The notes under the pieces are model-generated. The model ran no database searches. It was not told the origin of the DNA and saw only the letters and a program-made list of their open reading frames with translations. A stretch of 64,000 bases of DNA from Gordonibacter sp. 28C. GTDB lineage: Bacteria > Actinomycetota > Coriobacteriia > Coriobacteriales > Eggerthellaceae. Of the stretch, positions 17,543 through 26,647 are shown piece by piece; within the stretch, counting starts at the first letter, position 1; each line of letters begins with the position of its first letter. The stretch is from assembly GCF_003339845.1 (NCBI RefSeq), contig NZ_PPTR01000005.1:1-64000 (forward strand), given 5' to 3'. The translations under genes were made by a program, and so were the position numbers.

Positions 17543-17808
17543 GCTTCCCGTTCGTGCAGAAGACCCATCATGCGCGCCTCGCCGTCTTGCAGCTCGTACA
17601 CGATGAGGAAGGGGGATACGACCGCCTTCCTCACGCCGTCTCCGTACTTGTCGATGACGGAGGCCGGAACGTTCGTGCTTCCGAGGGCGGGCATGTCGGC
17701 AACGAGCATGGCGACGTCGACGATTTCCTTTCGCTTCGAGGCGCGCCCCACCTTGGCGGCCACGTCCCGTTCGAACCCGTGGGTGAAAACAACCTTAGCC
17801 TTCTTCAT
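17536..17808 (-). CDS. RelE/ParE-type toxin
   Basis: 90-residue protein with the RelE/ParE fold pattern: N-terminal strand and helices (VVFTHGFERDVAAKVGRASK), then a C-terminal strand series (VRKAVVSPFLIVYELQDG, ARMMGLLHER). Proteins of this family act on the ribosome or on gyrase; which one cannot be told. Translation is coupled to the antitoxin by a 14-bp overlap. The last 7 bp overlap the converging torD gene. Confidence 0.75.
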   Translation of the reverse strand: MKKAKVVFTHGFERDVAAKVGRASKRKEIVDVAMLVADMPALGSTNVPASVIDKYGDGVRKAVVSPFLIVYELQDGEARMMGLLHEREAY

Positions 17809-18112
17809 CTGCCAGCCCCATCGACGAGCGCATGGCCTCGATAGCGCTTAAAGCCGCATCAGGGTCGGTGTGGTAACGGCCGGAGGCGACGTCGTCCCGT
17901 CCGCGGGCGAGCACCTCGTCGAGCCGCGCCGCATAGGCCGCTTCGCGGGCGGTTTGGTCGAGCGTGTTCAGGAACACCTCTTCCGAGCAGAAAACATAGG
18001 CTGCGGAGCCGTTTTCCGTGATGCGAACGATTCCCTCCTGGGCTGCTTGCTTAAGTTCTCCTTGTTTGCGCTGCATGGCCGACACCGGGTATATCTTCTC
18101 GAATTGCACCAT
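17795..18112 (-). CDS. Phd/YefM-type antitoxin
   Basis: 105 residues; the N-terminal half (EKIYPVSAMQRKQGELKQAA, then VRITENGSAAYVFCSEEVF) fits the Phd/YefM DNA-binding and antitoxin fold. The C-terminal acidic helix would cover the toxin. ATG at 18112 follows AAGGAGAAC. The upstream DNA (18125-18180) is markedly AT-rich and holds two TTACGT boxes (18134 and 18168 area) that may belong to its promoter-operator. Confidence 0.8.
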   Translation of the reverse strand: MVQFEKIYPVSAMQRKQGELKQAAQEGIVRITENGSAAYVFCSEEVFLNTLDQTAREAAYAARLDEVLARGRDDVASGRYHTDPDAALSAIEAMRSSMGLADEEG

Positions 18113-18261
18113 GCTGTTCTCCTTGTCGCTTATTACGTCAAATATACAGTAAATAATACATCGAAAATTACGTATAAAGCAAGGGTATTCGCCATGCGTC
18201 TACATCCTTATGCAAGGCTTCCACCTCGCGTCCCATGTCAGGCTGCTTGTTTGCGACTTTC

Positions 18262-18293
18262 CGTTACCTTCTCGTTACCTTTTATGGTATTAT
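18262..18293 (+). promoter_or_regulatory. Candidate promoter with tandem boxes ahead of the M60 peptidase gene
   Basis: Two identical CGTTACCTT boxes (18262-18270 and 18273-18281), offset by 11 bp, lie directly upstream of an extended -10, TGGTATTAT (18285-18293). One turn of helix between boxes suggests a regulator bound on one face. No good -35 is visible, which fits an activator-dependent promoter. Confidence 0.5.
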
Positions 18294-18360
18294 TCCACTC
18301 GCATATTTCGCGGGACCTTCCCGCACCTACGTAATAGCTGGCGAGAAACGGAAAACGAAC

Positions 18361-21300
18361 ATGAAACGCAGTTCCCGCGCACTGTCGGCGGCGCTTGCCG
18401 TCGTCCTGGCGTCCTCGTTGTGCGCCGTCCCGGCCTACGCCGCAGACGGCGACGACCCGCAACCGGACGAGACCCAGGAAACCGCCGTTCCTTTCGAGGA
18501 GCCCGAGACGCCCGCGTTCCAGCCGGCGTCGCCGCCGTCTCCCGACGAGGAGGCCGCGCCAATCGATGACGAAGCCTCCACTGCCCCCGTGCACGCGGGT
18601 TCCGTGCGCGCGACGCTGGTCGAGGGCCGCACGGCCGTTCTCGACGCAGATGCAGGCGGCGAGACGGCGCCCTCCACTTCGTACGCCGTTCTGCTTGCGG
18701 GACCCGACGGCTACAACCGCACCGAGACGGTCGAGCTTTCCGCGGCGGATCCTCAGGGCACCGTGCGCTTCGACGATTTGGTCGACGGCGTCTACGAGCT
18801 CACGGTGAGCGCGCCCGGCTTCCTGTCCTACCGTCAACAGATCGAGGTCAAGGCCGATGCCGTGTCCCTGGAGCTGCGCACGGGCGATCTGTCTGTGAAA
18901 GAGAACGCGGCGCACCCCGGCTTGATGCTGTCCGGCGACGCGACGGGCGACGGCGTCGTCGACGAGTTCGACGCCGCGGCCATCGTCGACGTGCTCGAAT
19001 CGTCCGCCTACGACCCCTCCTGCGACATGGACGGCGACGGCTCCGTCATGCTCGCCGACCTCCAGATAGCCGCCGCGAACATCGGCAACGCTTCGACCGA
19101 GGCCACGCTGACCCGTTCGGTTTCGGCTGCGGCGACCACGGCCTCTGCCGCCAAGGGCGCCGTTGTAGGCCACGGCGACGTGGTCGACGTGGTCAACGGT
19201 TCCGCGCCCGTTACGCTCGCGTCCGAAGCGGAGGTCCTTTCGAGCGAGCATCCCGTTGCGGTGGAGTTCGAACTCGCGCCCGTGAGCGGTGTCGCGCCGA
19301 CCGTCGGCGGCATGACCGTCGCTGCGCCGAGCGGCAACGCCATCGAAGAGGGCTTCGTCGACTTCGTTTACCTAGAAGGCGACCAAGAGCTTACCGGGCA
19401 GGCGAGGATATCGTCGTCGCCGGTTCCGGCCGCTTTCTTCCGCTCGCGCGCGGCGGCTCCCACGGCAACGATCGGCAAGGACGGCACCATCGTCATCGAT
19501 TTCGGCGGCCAGATCGCCGTGAAGAAGGTCACGCTCACCATCACCAAGACGTCCGGCGGCACCAACCTCGCCGAGATCTCCAAGGTCGAGTTCCTGAACG
19601 ACATGGCCGAACGCATTCCCGAGCCCGATATGAGCGTGCCGGAGAACCTGCAGGCCGAGCCCGGCAGCAAGAAGTTCACCGTCTCGTGGGATAAGGCCGC
19701 CAACGTGACGGGCTACGAGCTCTCCATCAGCGCCAACGGCATGGAAGAGGTCAAGCGCACCACGGCCGTCTCGCTCACCGTCACCTCGTTCGGCGACAAG
19801 AAGATAACGAACGGCACCGAGTTCGCCGTCAAGGTGCGCTCCGTGAACGGCGAATGGCGCAGCCCGTGGTCGACCGAAGCCAAGGTAACGCCGAAAACCG
19901 CCAGCAAACCCGACGCGCCCGAGGGCCTCAAGGCGGTCGGCGCGTACCGCAGCCTGTCCGTCAGCTGGAAGAACATGGAAGACACCGACTCCTACAACCT
20001 GTTCTACCGCGAGAGGGCCGACGAGGGCGGCGCCTACACGAGGATCGACGGCATTGCATCGGCATCGTACCAGGTGACGGGCTTGAAAGACGACACCGAG
20101 TACCAGGTGTACGTGACGGGCGTCAACGAGATGGGCGAAAGCGGCGCGTCGCTTGCGGCGACGGCGCGCACCACGAACGTCAACCCGGCCCAGCTTCCCG
20201 AATACCGTCTGGTGAACGCGAGGGGCGTCGACGGCACCTACCTTTCGCACATCGTCTCGGCCACGTACGGCCGCGGTTCCATGGTGGACAGCCCGCTCGA
20301 TGCCGCGAGCGGAACGGCCAAGAGCGCGCTCGGCCTGTTCGACGACAGCTACGGGTCGTACTTGCAGGTGAACGACTGGGACGAGGGCGGATACTACCCC
20401 GGATCGAACAAGGGCGTCACCGTGGAGTTCGACGAGTCGCAGACGCTCGGCATGATCTCGTTCGCCGAGGTGCAGGACGGCGTGCCGTTCGGCAAGGTCG
20501 ACGTGAGCTACGTCGACGAGACCGGCGCGTGGAAAACGACGGACGCCACCGTGCAGATGCGCTTCGACGGAAACGGCCGCAAATACGCGCTGGCGAAGCT
20601 GGCCGCCCCCGTCACCGCCAAGAAGGTCAAGGTGGCAACCGGGCGCGCCTGGTGGGCGCCGAACGTCGTCATCGCCGAGATGCGCTTCCACGCCTACGAC
20701 AGCCTTGAGGCCGACATCATGGCGCTCTACGCCGACGACCTGCACCTCGAGCTCAAAGACAGCGTGACCGCCGCGACTCTCGACGCGCTCCAGCGGCGCC
20801 TCGACACGCCCGACGAGACCAGCGGCGAGTTCCATCCGTACCGCACGGCGCTCCAAACCGAGCTCGATTCCGCCCGCAAGCTGCTGGCGACCGAGGGCCT
20901 CGAGGGCACGGTGCGCGTGCACAACGCCATCTCCGCCAAGCGCGACAGTTCGCGCAGCCTCGGCATCGGTGGCCTGAACGCCTGGCAGCCGCTGGGCGCG
21001 GCGGCCGCGGCGGGCGACGAGATCGTCGTCTACGCGGGCGCGCCGGGCAAGGCTACCGGCGCCAGCGCGCCGCTGCGGCTCGTGTTGTCGCAGCAGCATG
21101 CCGAAGGCGGCGCCACGAAGGTGCTCGCCACGCTCAAGGCGGGCCGCAACGAGGTGACCGTTCCGCAGCTCTCCACGCTCGACTTCGAGAAGGGCGGCCA
21201 GCTCTACGTGGAGTACACGGGCGACTCGAACGCCGACGACTGGGGCGTGCGCGTGAGCGGGGCCTCCGCGACGCCCTCCCTCGACCTGTACCAAGTGGAC

Positions 21301-23682
21301 GACCCGGCCGAGCGCCTGGCGCGCGCGACGGCGTACGTCCAGGCGCTGGAAGCCTACGTGCCGCAGCTTCAGGCGCGCCACGACGAGGCGCACGCGGGCG
21401 GCGGCAACGCCGCCGTGAAGTACGCCTACGACGCGCAGAACTGCGTGTTGAACGCCACCGACGTCCTGCTCGACCAGATGATGTACTCGGTGCCCGCCCA
21501 GCAGATCCTCGCGGGCCTGGGCGAGGGCACCACGGACGCGCGGGCGCGGAAGCTGCTCAGCTCGCTCGACGCGATGGACCAGATGATGGAGCTGTTCTAC
21601 CAGCGCAAGGGCCTCGCGAGCTCGTTCGCCGACGGCACGCCCGCCGCGGTGGTCACGGCGAACTCGCTGCCCTCGCAGCACCTGAACATCCGCTACACGC
21701 GCATGGGGGCGGGCGCCTTCATGTACGCGGCGGGCAACCACATCGGCATCGAATGGGGCTCGGTGCCGGGCCTCGCGAAGGCCAATCCGGCGGTGTTCGA
21801 CGAGGGCGGCGCGAAGGTGTCCGGCAACCTGTTCGGCTGGGGCATCGCGCACGAGATCGGCCACAACATCAACCAGTCCCAGTACGCCTACGCCGAGGTG
21901 ACGAACAACTACTTCGCGCAGCTGGCGCGCACCATCGACACGTACGGCTCCGAGGGAAGCCCCTACGGCTCGACCCGCTTCTCGTACGACGACGTGTACA
22001 AACGCGTGACCTCGGGCGACGAGGGTCGCGCGGGCAGCGTGTTCACCCAGCTGGCCATGTACTGGCAGCTCGCGCTGGCCTACGACCTGGGCGAGCCCTA
22101 CCAGCTGTACGGCACCTACCAGGAGGCGTTCGACAACAACTTCTTCGCCCGCGTGGACGGCTACGCCCGGCGCCCGGGAACCGCGCCCGCGCCCGACGGC
22201 GTCGCGCTCGTCTTGGACAGCGGCGAGAGCCAGAACATCATGCGGCTGGCCAGCGCCGCAGCCGAGCGCGACCTCACGGAGTTCTTCGAGCGTTGGGGCA
22301 TCGCGCCTGACGCGACCACGGCCGCGTACGTGGGGCAGTTCCCCGCCGAGAAGCGCGCGATCTGCTACGCGAACGACGACGCCCGCGGCTGGGCGCGCGC
22401 CCACGAAGACGCCGGCGCCGTGGCCGGAAAGGACGTCGTGGAGGCTTCGGCCGAGGCGAGCGGCAGCAAGGTCGCGCTGACGCTGGGCGCCGACGCTTCC
22501 GCAGGCGATTCCGTGCTCGGCTACGAGATCGCCCGCATCACCTACGCGGGCGGCCAGCCGCAGCGCGAGGTGGTGGGCTTCTCCACCGACGGCACGTACG
22601 AGGACGACGCCTCGTCGCTCGGCAACCGCGCCGTGGCCTACGAGGTGACGGCCGTGGACAAGTTCCTCAACCGCTCGGCGCCGACGACGCTCGACGCGGT
22701 GAAGCTCTCCGGCGACGGACTGCAGGACAAGGCCGGTTGGACGGTGGACACGAACATGGTCTCCGCGCAGGACGCGGCACCTCCCGCGACCGAGGACGAC
22801 CCCGACGCGCCCGAGCCGCAGCCGGCTTCCGCGCTCGTCGTGGACGGCGACGCCGCCACCGCGTTCACGGGCGCGTCTGCCGAGGGCGACCCCTACCTGA
22901 CCATCGACATGGGCAAATCGACGCCGGTGACGGCGGTGCGCTACACGCTCAAGGGCGAAGGCGCGGCGCTGGGGGCCTACCGCATAGAGACGAGCCTGGA
23001 CGGCGCGGCCTACACCGCCATCAAGGAGGGGAGCTTGCAGCTGGGCGACGACGGCGCCGCCACGCTCTACTTCGACAACGGCGAGGATCCGTGGGTCTGC
23101 ACCTACGACGCGCGCTACCTGCGCATCACGGGCACGGGCCAGGCGGGCAAGGAGCTGTCCGTCGGCGAGATCGATGTGTTCGGCCCCTCCGGCGACAACG
23201 TGGAGCTGCTCGAAGCCGACGGCGTTCCGGCCATCGGCATCCTCAAGAGCGACTTCGTGTACCAGCAGGCCGTGGAGGGCCAGGCCGCGCGGTCCATTCC
23301 GCAGGGGTCGCTCGTGTTCACCGGCTCGTACAAGGGCAACCCGGCCTACAACGTCGTGGTGCTCTACGACGCCGACGGCAACGTGGTGGGCGGTGCGGAC
23401 GCCGACGGCAACCTGGTCGCGAGCCAGATCATCCTCGCGCCCGATCCGGGCGACGCGCTGCTCGGCGAGACGTCCGAGGGCCGTTGGGTGTACTGGATCG
23501 AGCCCGCGGCGCTCGGGAAGATGCAGCTGCCGAAGCAGGTGCGCGCCGAGCTCTACCGCGTGGACGACGCGCTGACGAACGAGGGCCAGCGCCTGACGAG
23601 CGACTCGCTGCTGGCGAGCGTGCCGGACGCGCTGCCCGACGTCGAGTTCAAAAGCGCCGCATCCGCCCCGAGCAACCACTAG
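18361..23682 (+). CDS. Secreted M60-type metallopeptidase with dockerin, FN3 and F5/8-like domains
   Basis: 1773 residues. Signal peptide 1-27 (cut after AYA). Then an acidic linker, a carboxypeptidase-regulatory-like beta domain (about 80-178), a type I dockerin (about 186-244) with two Ca-binding loops, DATGDGVVDEFD and DMDGDGSVMLAD, a beta-sandwich (about 300-420), two FN3 domains (about 424-605) and an F5/8-like module (about 615-780). The M60/enhancin-like peptidase spans about 850-1347 with zinc motif H1164-E1165-x2-H1168 and a downstream E1179. C-terminal FN3-like, F5/8-like (about 1470-1620) and beta regions follow. M60 enzymes cut mucin-type glycoproteins. There is no wall anchor; attachment is probably through the dockerin to the next gene product. 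The start at 18361 is chosen because it begins the signal peptide. Confidence 0.87.
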   Translation: MKRSSRALSAALAVVLASSLCAVPAYAADGDDPQPDETQETAVPFEEPETPAFQPASPPSPDEEAAPIDDEASTAPVHAGSVRATLVEGRTAVLDADAGGETAPSTSYAVLLAGPDGYNRTETVELSAADPQGTVRFDDLVDGVYELTVSAPGFLSYRQQIEVKADAVSLELRTGDLSVKENAAHPGLMLSGDATGDGVVDEFDAAAIVDVLESSAYDPSCDMDGDGSVMLADLQIAAANIGNASTEATLTRSVSAAATTASAAKGAVVGHGDVVDVVNGSAPVTLASEAEVLSSEHPVAVEFELAPVSGVAPTVGGMTVAAPSGNAIEEGFVDFVYLEGDQELTGQARISSSPVPAAFFRSRAAAPTATIGKDGTIVIDFGGQIAVKKVTLTITKTSGGTNLAEISKVEFLNDMAERIPEPDMSVPENLQAEPGSKKFTVSWDKAANVTGYELSISANGMEEVKRTTAVSLTVTSFGDKKITNGTEFAVKVRSVNGEWRSPWSTEAKVTPKTASKPDAPEGLKAVGAYRSLSVSWKNMEDTDSYNLFYRERADEGGAYTRIDGIASASYQVTGLKDDTEYQVYVTGVNEMGESGASLAATARTTNVNPAQLPEYRLVNARGVDGTYLSHIVSATYGRGSMVDSPLDAASGTAKSALGLFDDSYGSYLQVNDWDEGGYYPGSNKGVTVEFDESQTLGMISFAEVQDGVPFGKVDVSYVDETGAWKTTDATVQMRFDGNGRKYALAKLAAPVTAKKVKVATGRAWWAPNVVIAEMRFHAYDSLEADIMALYADDLHLELKDSVTAATLDALQRRLDTPDETSGEFHPYRTALQTELDSARKLLATEGLEGTVRVHNAISAKRDSSRSLGIGGLNAWQPLGAAAAAGDEIVVYAGAPGKATGASAPLRLVLSQQHAEGGATKVLATLKAGRNEVTVPQLSTLDFEKGGQLYVEYTGDSNADDWGVRVSGASATPSLDLYQVDDPAERLARATAYVQALEAYVPQLQARHDEAHAGGGNAAVKYAYDAQNCVLNATDVLLDQMMYSVPAQQILAGLGEGTTDARARKLLSSLDAMDQMMELFYQRKGLASSFADGTPAAVVTANSLPSQHLNIRYTRMGAGAFMYAAGNHIGIEWGSVPGLAKANPAVFDEGGAKVSGNLFGWGIAHEIGHNINQSQYAYAEVTNNYFAQLARTIDTYGSEGSPYGSTRFSYDDVYKRVTSGDEGRAGSVFTQLAMYWQLALAYDLGEPYQLYGTYQEAFDNNFFARVDGYARRPGTAPAPDGVALVLDSGESQNIMRLASAAAERDLTEFFERWGIAPDATTAAYVGQFPAEKRAICYANDDARGWARAHEDAGAVAGKDVVEASAEASGSKVALTLGADASAGDSVLGYEIARITYAGGQPQREVVGFSTDGTYEDDASSLGNRAVAYEVTAVDKFLNRSAPTTLDAVKLSGDGLQDKAGWTVDTNMVSAQDAAPPATEDDPDAPEPQPASALVVDGDAATAFTGASAEGDPYLTIDMGKSTPVTAVRYTLKGEGAALGAYRIETSLDGAAYTAIKEGSLQLGDDGAATLYFDNGEDPWVCTYDARYLRITGTGQAGKELSVGEIDVFGPSGDNVELLEADGVPAIGILKSDFVYQQAVEGQAARSIPQGSLVFTGSYKGNPAYNVVVLYDADGNVVGGADADGNLVASQIILAPDPGDALLGETSEGRWVYWIEPAALGKMQLPKQVRAELYRVDDALTNEGQRLTSDSLLASVPDALPDVEFKSAASAPSNH

Positions 23683-23711
23683 CCCGCACCGCGAGAGGAA
23701 CGGTTGGAGAT

Positions 23712-24500
23712 ATGACTGACACGATGAAGAAGCTTGCCGCGGGCGCGTTCGCGGCGCTCGCCCTCTGCCTTGCGCTGGCGCCGGGCATCGCCTGGGCCGA
23801 CGTCGACCCCGAGGCCGTCCTTCAGAAGGTGGACGGTTCGGACGACGTGTCCGTGGCCATCGTCCTGCCCGACGGGGCGCGCGACCAGGTGAACGCGCTC
23901 CAGCTGGCGATCACCTTGAAGGGCGACAGCCTGGACGAAGTGAAAGCGGAGTTCGCCTTCGACGATTCCCTGAAGGGCGTTGCGGTCAAAGAGGCGCGCT
24001 ACCGCCACGAAGGGGGAGAGGGCCGCCTCAACCTGTACCTGGCAGGCAACGTGGACTTGTTCGCAACCTCTCCGTTGAAGCTGGGCGCCGTTCACGTGAC
24101 GGCGCCGGACGGCACGACGGTTCAGGTGGGTGCCGGCCAGCTGAGCGTGGTGAACGCCGCGCACGACGCGTCCACGCCCGAGCTGTACTTCTCCGAACCG
24201 GTGTCGGTCGAGGTGGGGGCGGGCGTCTCGCCGAATCCGCCCACGCCGCCCGCCGGCGACGACGATGCCGACAAAGGCGACGGGTCCGGCACGGGAAGCG
24301 GCACGGGCGACGGCTCGGGTTCGGGCGGCGACTCGGGATACGACGGCTCGGCGAACAGGAGTCCGGGAGCTCCGTCCGGCACCGACTCCCCGCTGGTTAC
24401 CACGGGCGACAACCTCGCGACGACGCTGGTCGCCTGCGGCATGGCCGCCGTCGCCGCCGGCGCGCTCGTCGTCCTGGCGCGCCGCAAATCCCGACGCTAG
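23712..24500 (+). CDS. Wall-anchored protein with cohesin-like domain
   Basis: 262 residues. Signal peptide to about residue 29 (AWA cut site). Residues about 33-165 form an all-beta domain with cohesin-like pattern (VNALQLAITLKGDSLDEVKA; LNLYLAGNVDLF; LKLGAVHVTAPDGTTVQV). Next comes a Gly/Ser/Asp linker (about 170-225), then a sortase-like signal LVTTG (228-232), a hydrophobic segment and the basic tail RRKSRR. It would be fixed to the cell wall and present the cohesin-like domain outside. The dockerin-bearing peptidase is 29 bp upstream in the same transcript, so it is the obvious partner. The cohesin call is by pattern and context, not by alignment. Confidence 0.75.
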   Translation: MTDTMKKLAAGAFAALALCLALAPGIAWADVDPEAVLQKVDGSDDVSVAIVLPDGARDQVNALQLAITLKGDSLDEVKAEFAFDDSLKGVAVKEARYRHEGGEGRLNLYLAGNVDLFATSPLKLGAVHVTAPDGTTVQVGAGQLSVVNAAHDASTPELYFSEPVSVEVGAGVSPNPPTPPAGDDDADKGDGSGTGSGTGDGSGSGGDSGYDGSANRSPGAPSGTDSPLVTTGDNLATTLVACGMAAVAAGALVVLARRKSRR

Positions 24501-24557
24501 CCAACCTGTCCGCGACGGATTCCGAACGGCGGACGGCTCCGGTGCGACCTTCCTCCC

Positions 24558-24600
24558 GTAAGGGGCGGCCTGCTGGCCGCCCCTTACGCAGACTTCCTTT
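24558..24600 (+). terminator. Intrinsic terminator after the cohesin-like gene
   Basis: Perfect 13-bp stem, GTAAGGGGCGGCC 24558-24570 with 24575-24587, loop TGCT, then a T-rich tail ending CTTTTT. Confidence 0.85.
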
Positions 24601-24777
24601 TTCGGGGCGGACGGCACAGCGCCGCTTTCCGTCGCCCCGCGTCCCGCCAAATATGGGGAGATTGCGATTGGCCTGATGGCCGCACTAGGCAAGAGCCGCA
24701 GATTGTGGTATAAACATCAAAGCAAACGCGCACGAAGTGGGTGAGAGGTACGTGCGCACCATACTTTCGAAGCATGA

Positions 24778-24808
24778 GAAAGTGGGCCTGTTCCCGCTTT
24801 CTTTGTTT
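24778..24808 (+). terminator. Attenuator-like hairpin in the rimP leader
   Basis: Stem GAAAGTGGG (24778-24786) with CCCGCTTTC (24793-24801), one G-U pair, loop CCTGTT, followed by TTTGTTTG. It lies about 110 bp upstream of rimP and downstream of the likely promoter. A terminator in this position would regulate the nusA operon. Confidence 0.55.
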
Positions 24809-24915
24809 GTAGGGGGTCGGTTCGCCCTTCACCGCCAAGCGGGAGGGCGCTCGATCCCAGGGAAACGGCACGACGGCGCGCGGGAGAAGGCGCGCCGGGG
24901 CGAGAGGAGACGGAC

Positions 24916-25386
24916 GTGCTCAGCAAGAAAGAACAGCAGCTGCTCGACGCGCTGGCTTCCCGTGCCGACGCGGAGGGCGTGGAGATCGTCACCGTGGAGG
25001 TGGTGGGCGCGAAGAAGGCCCCCACGATCCGCGTGTACATAGACACGCCCGACGGCGTGAGCTTCGACGAGCTCTCGGCGGCCCAGGCGTGGATCAACGA
25101 GATCATGGACGAGCTCGACCCATTCCCCGGCGCGTACACGCTGGAGGTTTCGTCGCCCGGCATCGACCGCCCGCTGCGCACGCCGGAGCACTTCGCCCGG
25201 TTCGCCGGCGAGACGGCCGTGGTGAAGACGGCGTCGCCGCAGGGCGGCCGCAGCGCCTTCACCGGCACCATCGTGCGCGTGGAAGGCGACGCGGTGGAGC
25301 TCGACGTCGACGGCGCGACGGTGCTCATCCCCGTATCCGACATCAAGCGCGCCCACCTTAAAGGCGCGATCGATTTCAGCTCATAG
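24916..25386 (+). CDS. rimP: Ribosome maturation factor RimP
   Basis: 156-residue RimP, needed for 30S subunit maturation. Family features: VYIDTPDGVSFDE at about 36, then YTLEVSSPGIDRPLRTPEHF (about 75-94), and a C-terminal SH3-like strand region ending IKRAHLKG. GTG start with GAGAGGAGAC upstream. First gene of the rimP-nusA-ylxR-infB-rbfA-nrnA-truB-ribF cluster. Confidence 0.95.
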   Translation: MLSKKEQQLLDALASRADAEGVEIVTVEVVGAKKAPTIRVYIDTPDGVSFDELSAAQAWINEIMDELDPFPGAYTLEVSSPGIDRPLRTPEHFARFAGETAVVKTASPQGGRSAFTGTIVRVEGDAVELDVDGATVLIPVSDIKRAHLKGAIDFSS

Positions 25387-25401
25387 GAAAGGACTTCAGA
25401 C

Positions 25402-26619
25402 GTGGCAACTTCAGAACTGATCGAGGCCTTGCAGGCGCTGGCCCACGAGCGCAAGATAGACGAGTTCTACCTCATCGAGCGCCTGGAGCAGTCGCTGGCC
25501 AAGAGCTACGAGCGCATCCTCGACCTCGAGTGGGACGCCCGCGTGACCATCGACCGCCAGACGGGGCACATCTACGTGTACGAGCTCGTGCCCGTGGGCG
25601 AGCCCGACGAGGAGACCGGCGAGTACAGCGAGTTCGAGGAGCGCGACGTCACGCCGGACGACGTGAGCCGCATCGCCGCGCAGAACGCGAAGGGCGTCAT
25701 CGCCTCCATCGTGCGCGAGGCCGGCCGCCAGTCCATCTACGAGGAGTTCTCGGGCCGCGTGGGCGATCTGGTCACGGGCACGGTGCTGCAGGGCACGCCT
25801 GACTTCACCATCATCAAAATCCGCGACGGCGTGGAGGCGGAGCTTCCGCACTACGACCAGAAGCGCAACCCGAACGAGCGCAACGAGCGCCCGTCCAACG
25901 AGCACTACCGCCACAACCAGCGCCTGAAGGTGCTCATCATCGAGGTGCGCGATCCGAACTCCGACGCGCCCAAGATGCGCGGCGAGCAGGCCCGCCCGGC
26001 CATCGTCGTGTCGCGCACGCACCCGGACCTCATCCGCCGGCTGTTCGAGATCGAGGTGCCGGAGATCTACGACGGCATGGTGGAGATCAAGTCCATCGCC
26101 CGCGAGCCGGGCGCGCGCTCGAAGATCGCGGTATCCTCGCGCGAGGCGAACCTCGACCCGGTGGGCGCCTGCGTCGGGCCGAAGGGCAGCCGCGTGCGCA
26201 TGGTGGTGGAGGAGCTGCGCAACGAGCGCGTGGACGTCATCCAGTGGCACGACGACCCCGGCACCTACGTGGCGAACGCACTTTCCCCCGCGAAGGTGAC
26301 GAACGTCATCATCGACGAGGACAACCACTACGCCACCGTCATCGTCCCCGACGACCAGCTGTCGCTGGCCATCGGCAAAGAGGGCCAGAACGCCCGCTTG
26401 GCCGCGCGCCTCACGGGTTGGCACATCGACATCAAGAGCGCGTCGTTCGCCGGCGAGCCGATGGCCGCGGGCGACAACATGCTCATCGACGAGGACGTGG
26501 AAGCCGACGACGAGGCGGGTCTGTGCGCCTACGTCAGCGAGGACGGCGCCCGCTGCCGCAACCATGCCCGCCCGGGCAGCCGGTACTGCGGCGTGCACGC
26601 CGACCTCGACGGGGAATAG
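25402..26619 (+). CDS. nusA: Transcription factor NusA with cysteine/histidine tail
   Basis: 405 residues. N-terminal RNA polymerase-binding domain (about 1-125), S1 domain (about 130-200), two KH domains (about 205-345; [19 protein letters not shown] and [19 protein letters not shown]). NusA controls pausing, termination and antitermination. Unusual: the last 31 residues form C375-x9-C385-x2-H388-x7-C396-x2-H399, a small zinc-knuckle-like pattern in place of the acidic repeats of some NusA proteins. GTG start; AGGAAAGGAC upstream. Confidence 0.95.
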   Translation: MATSELIEALQALAHERKIDEFYLIERLEQSLAKSYERILDLEWDARVTIDRQTGHIYVYELVPVGEPDEETGEYSEFEERDVTPDDVSRIAAQNAKGVIASIVREAGRQSIYEEFSGRVGDLVTGTVLQGTPDFTIIKIRDGVEAELPHYDQKRNPNERNERPSNEHYRHNQRLKVLIIEVRDPNSDAPKMRGEQARPAIVVSRTHPDLIRRLFEIEVPEIYDGMVEIKSIAREPGARSKIAVSSREANLDPVGACVGPKGSRVRMVVEELRNERVDVIQWHDDPGTYVANALSPAKVTNVIIDEDNHYATVIVPDDQLSLAIGKEGQNARLAARLTGWHIDIKSASFAGEPMAAGDNMLIDEDVEADDEAGLCAYVSEDGARCRNHARPGSRYCGVHADLDGE

Positions 26620-26647
26620 CGGCAAAGGGAAGCGAGCGAGGCGACGG

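Larger units (their letters stand above)
24501..24915. other. Intergenic region before rimP
   Basis: 415 bp without a gene. It contains the terminator of the cohesin-like gene (24558-24600), a possible extended -10 GTGGTATAAA (24705-24714), and an attenuator-like hairpin (24778-24805). This is the expected place for the promoter and leader of the rimP-nusA-infB cluster. Confidence 0.6.

Noticed and set aside
19372-23679. Very long open frame on the minus strand opposite the M60 peptidase gene
   Set aside because: It is a GC-bias shadow: rich in His, Arg, Gly and Val with no domain pattern, while the plus strand encodes clear domains throughout.
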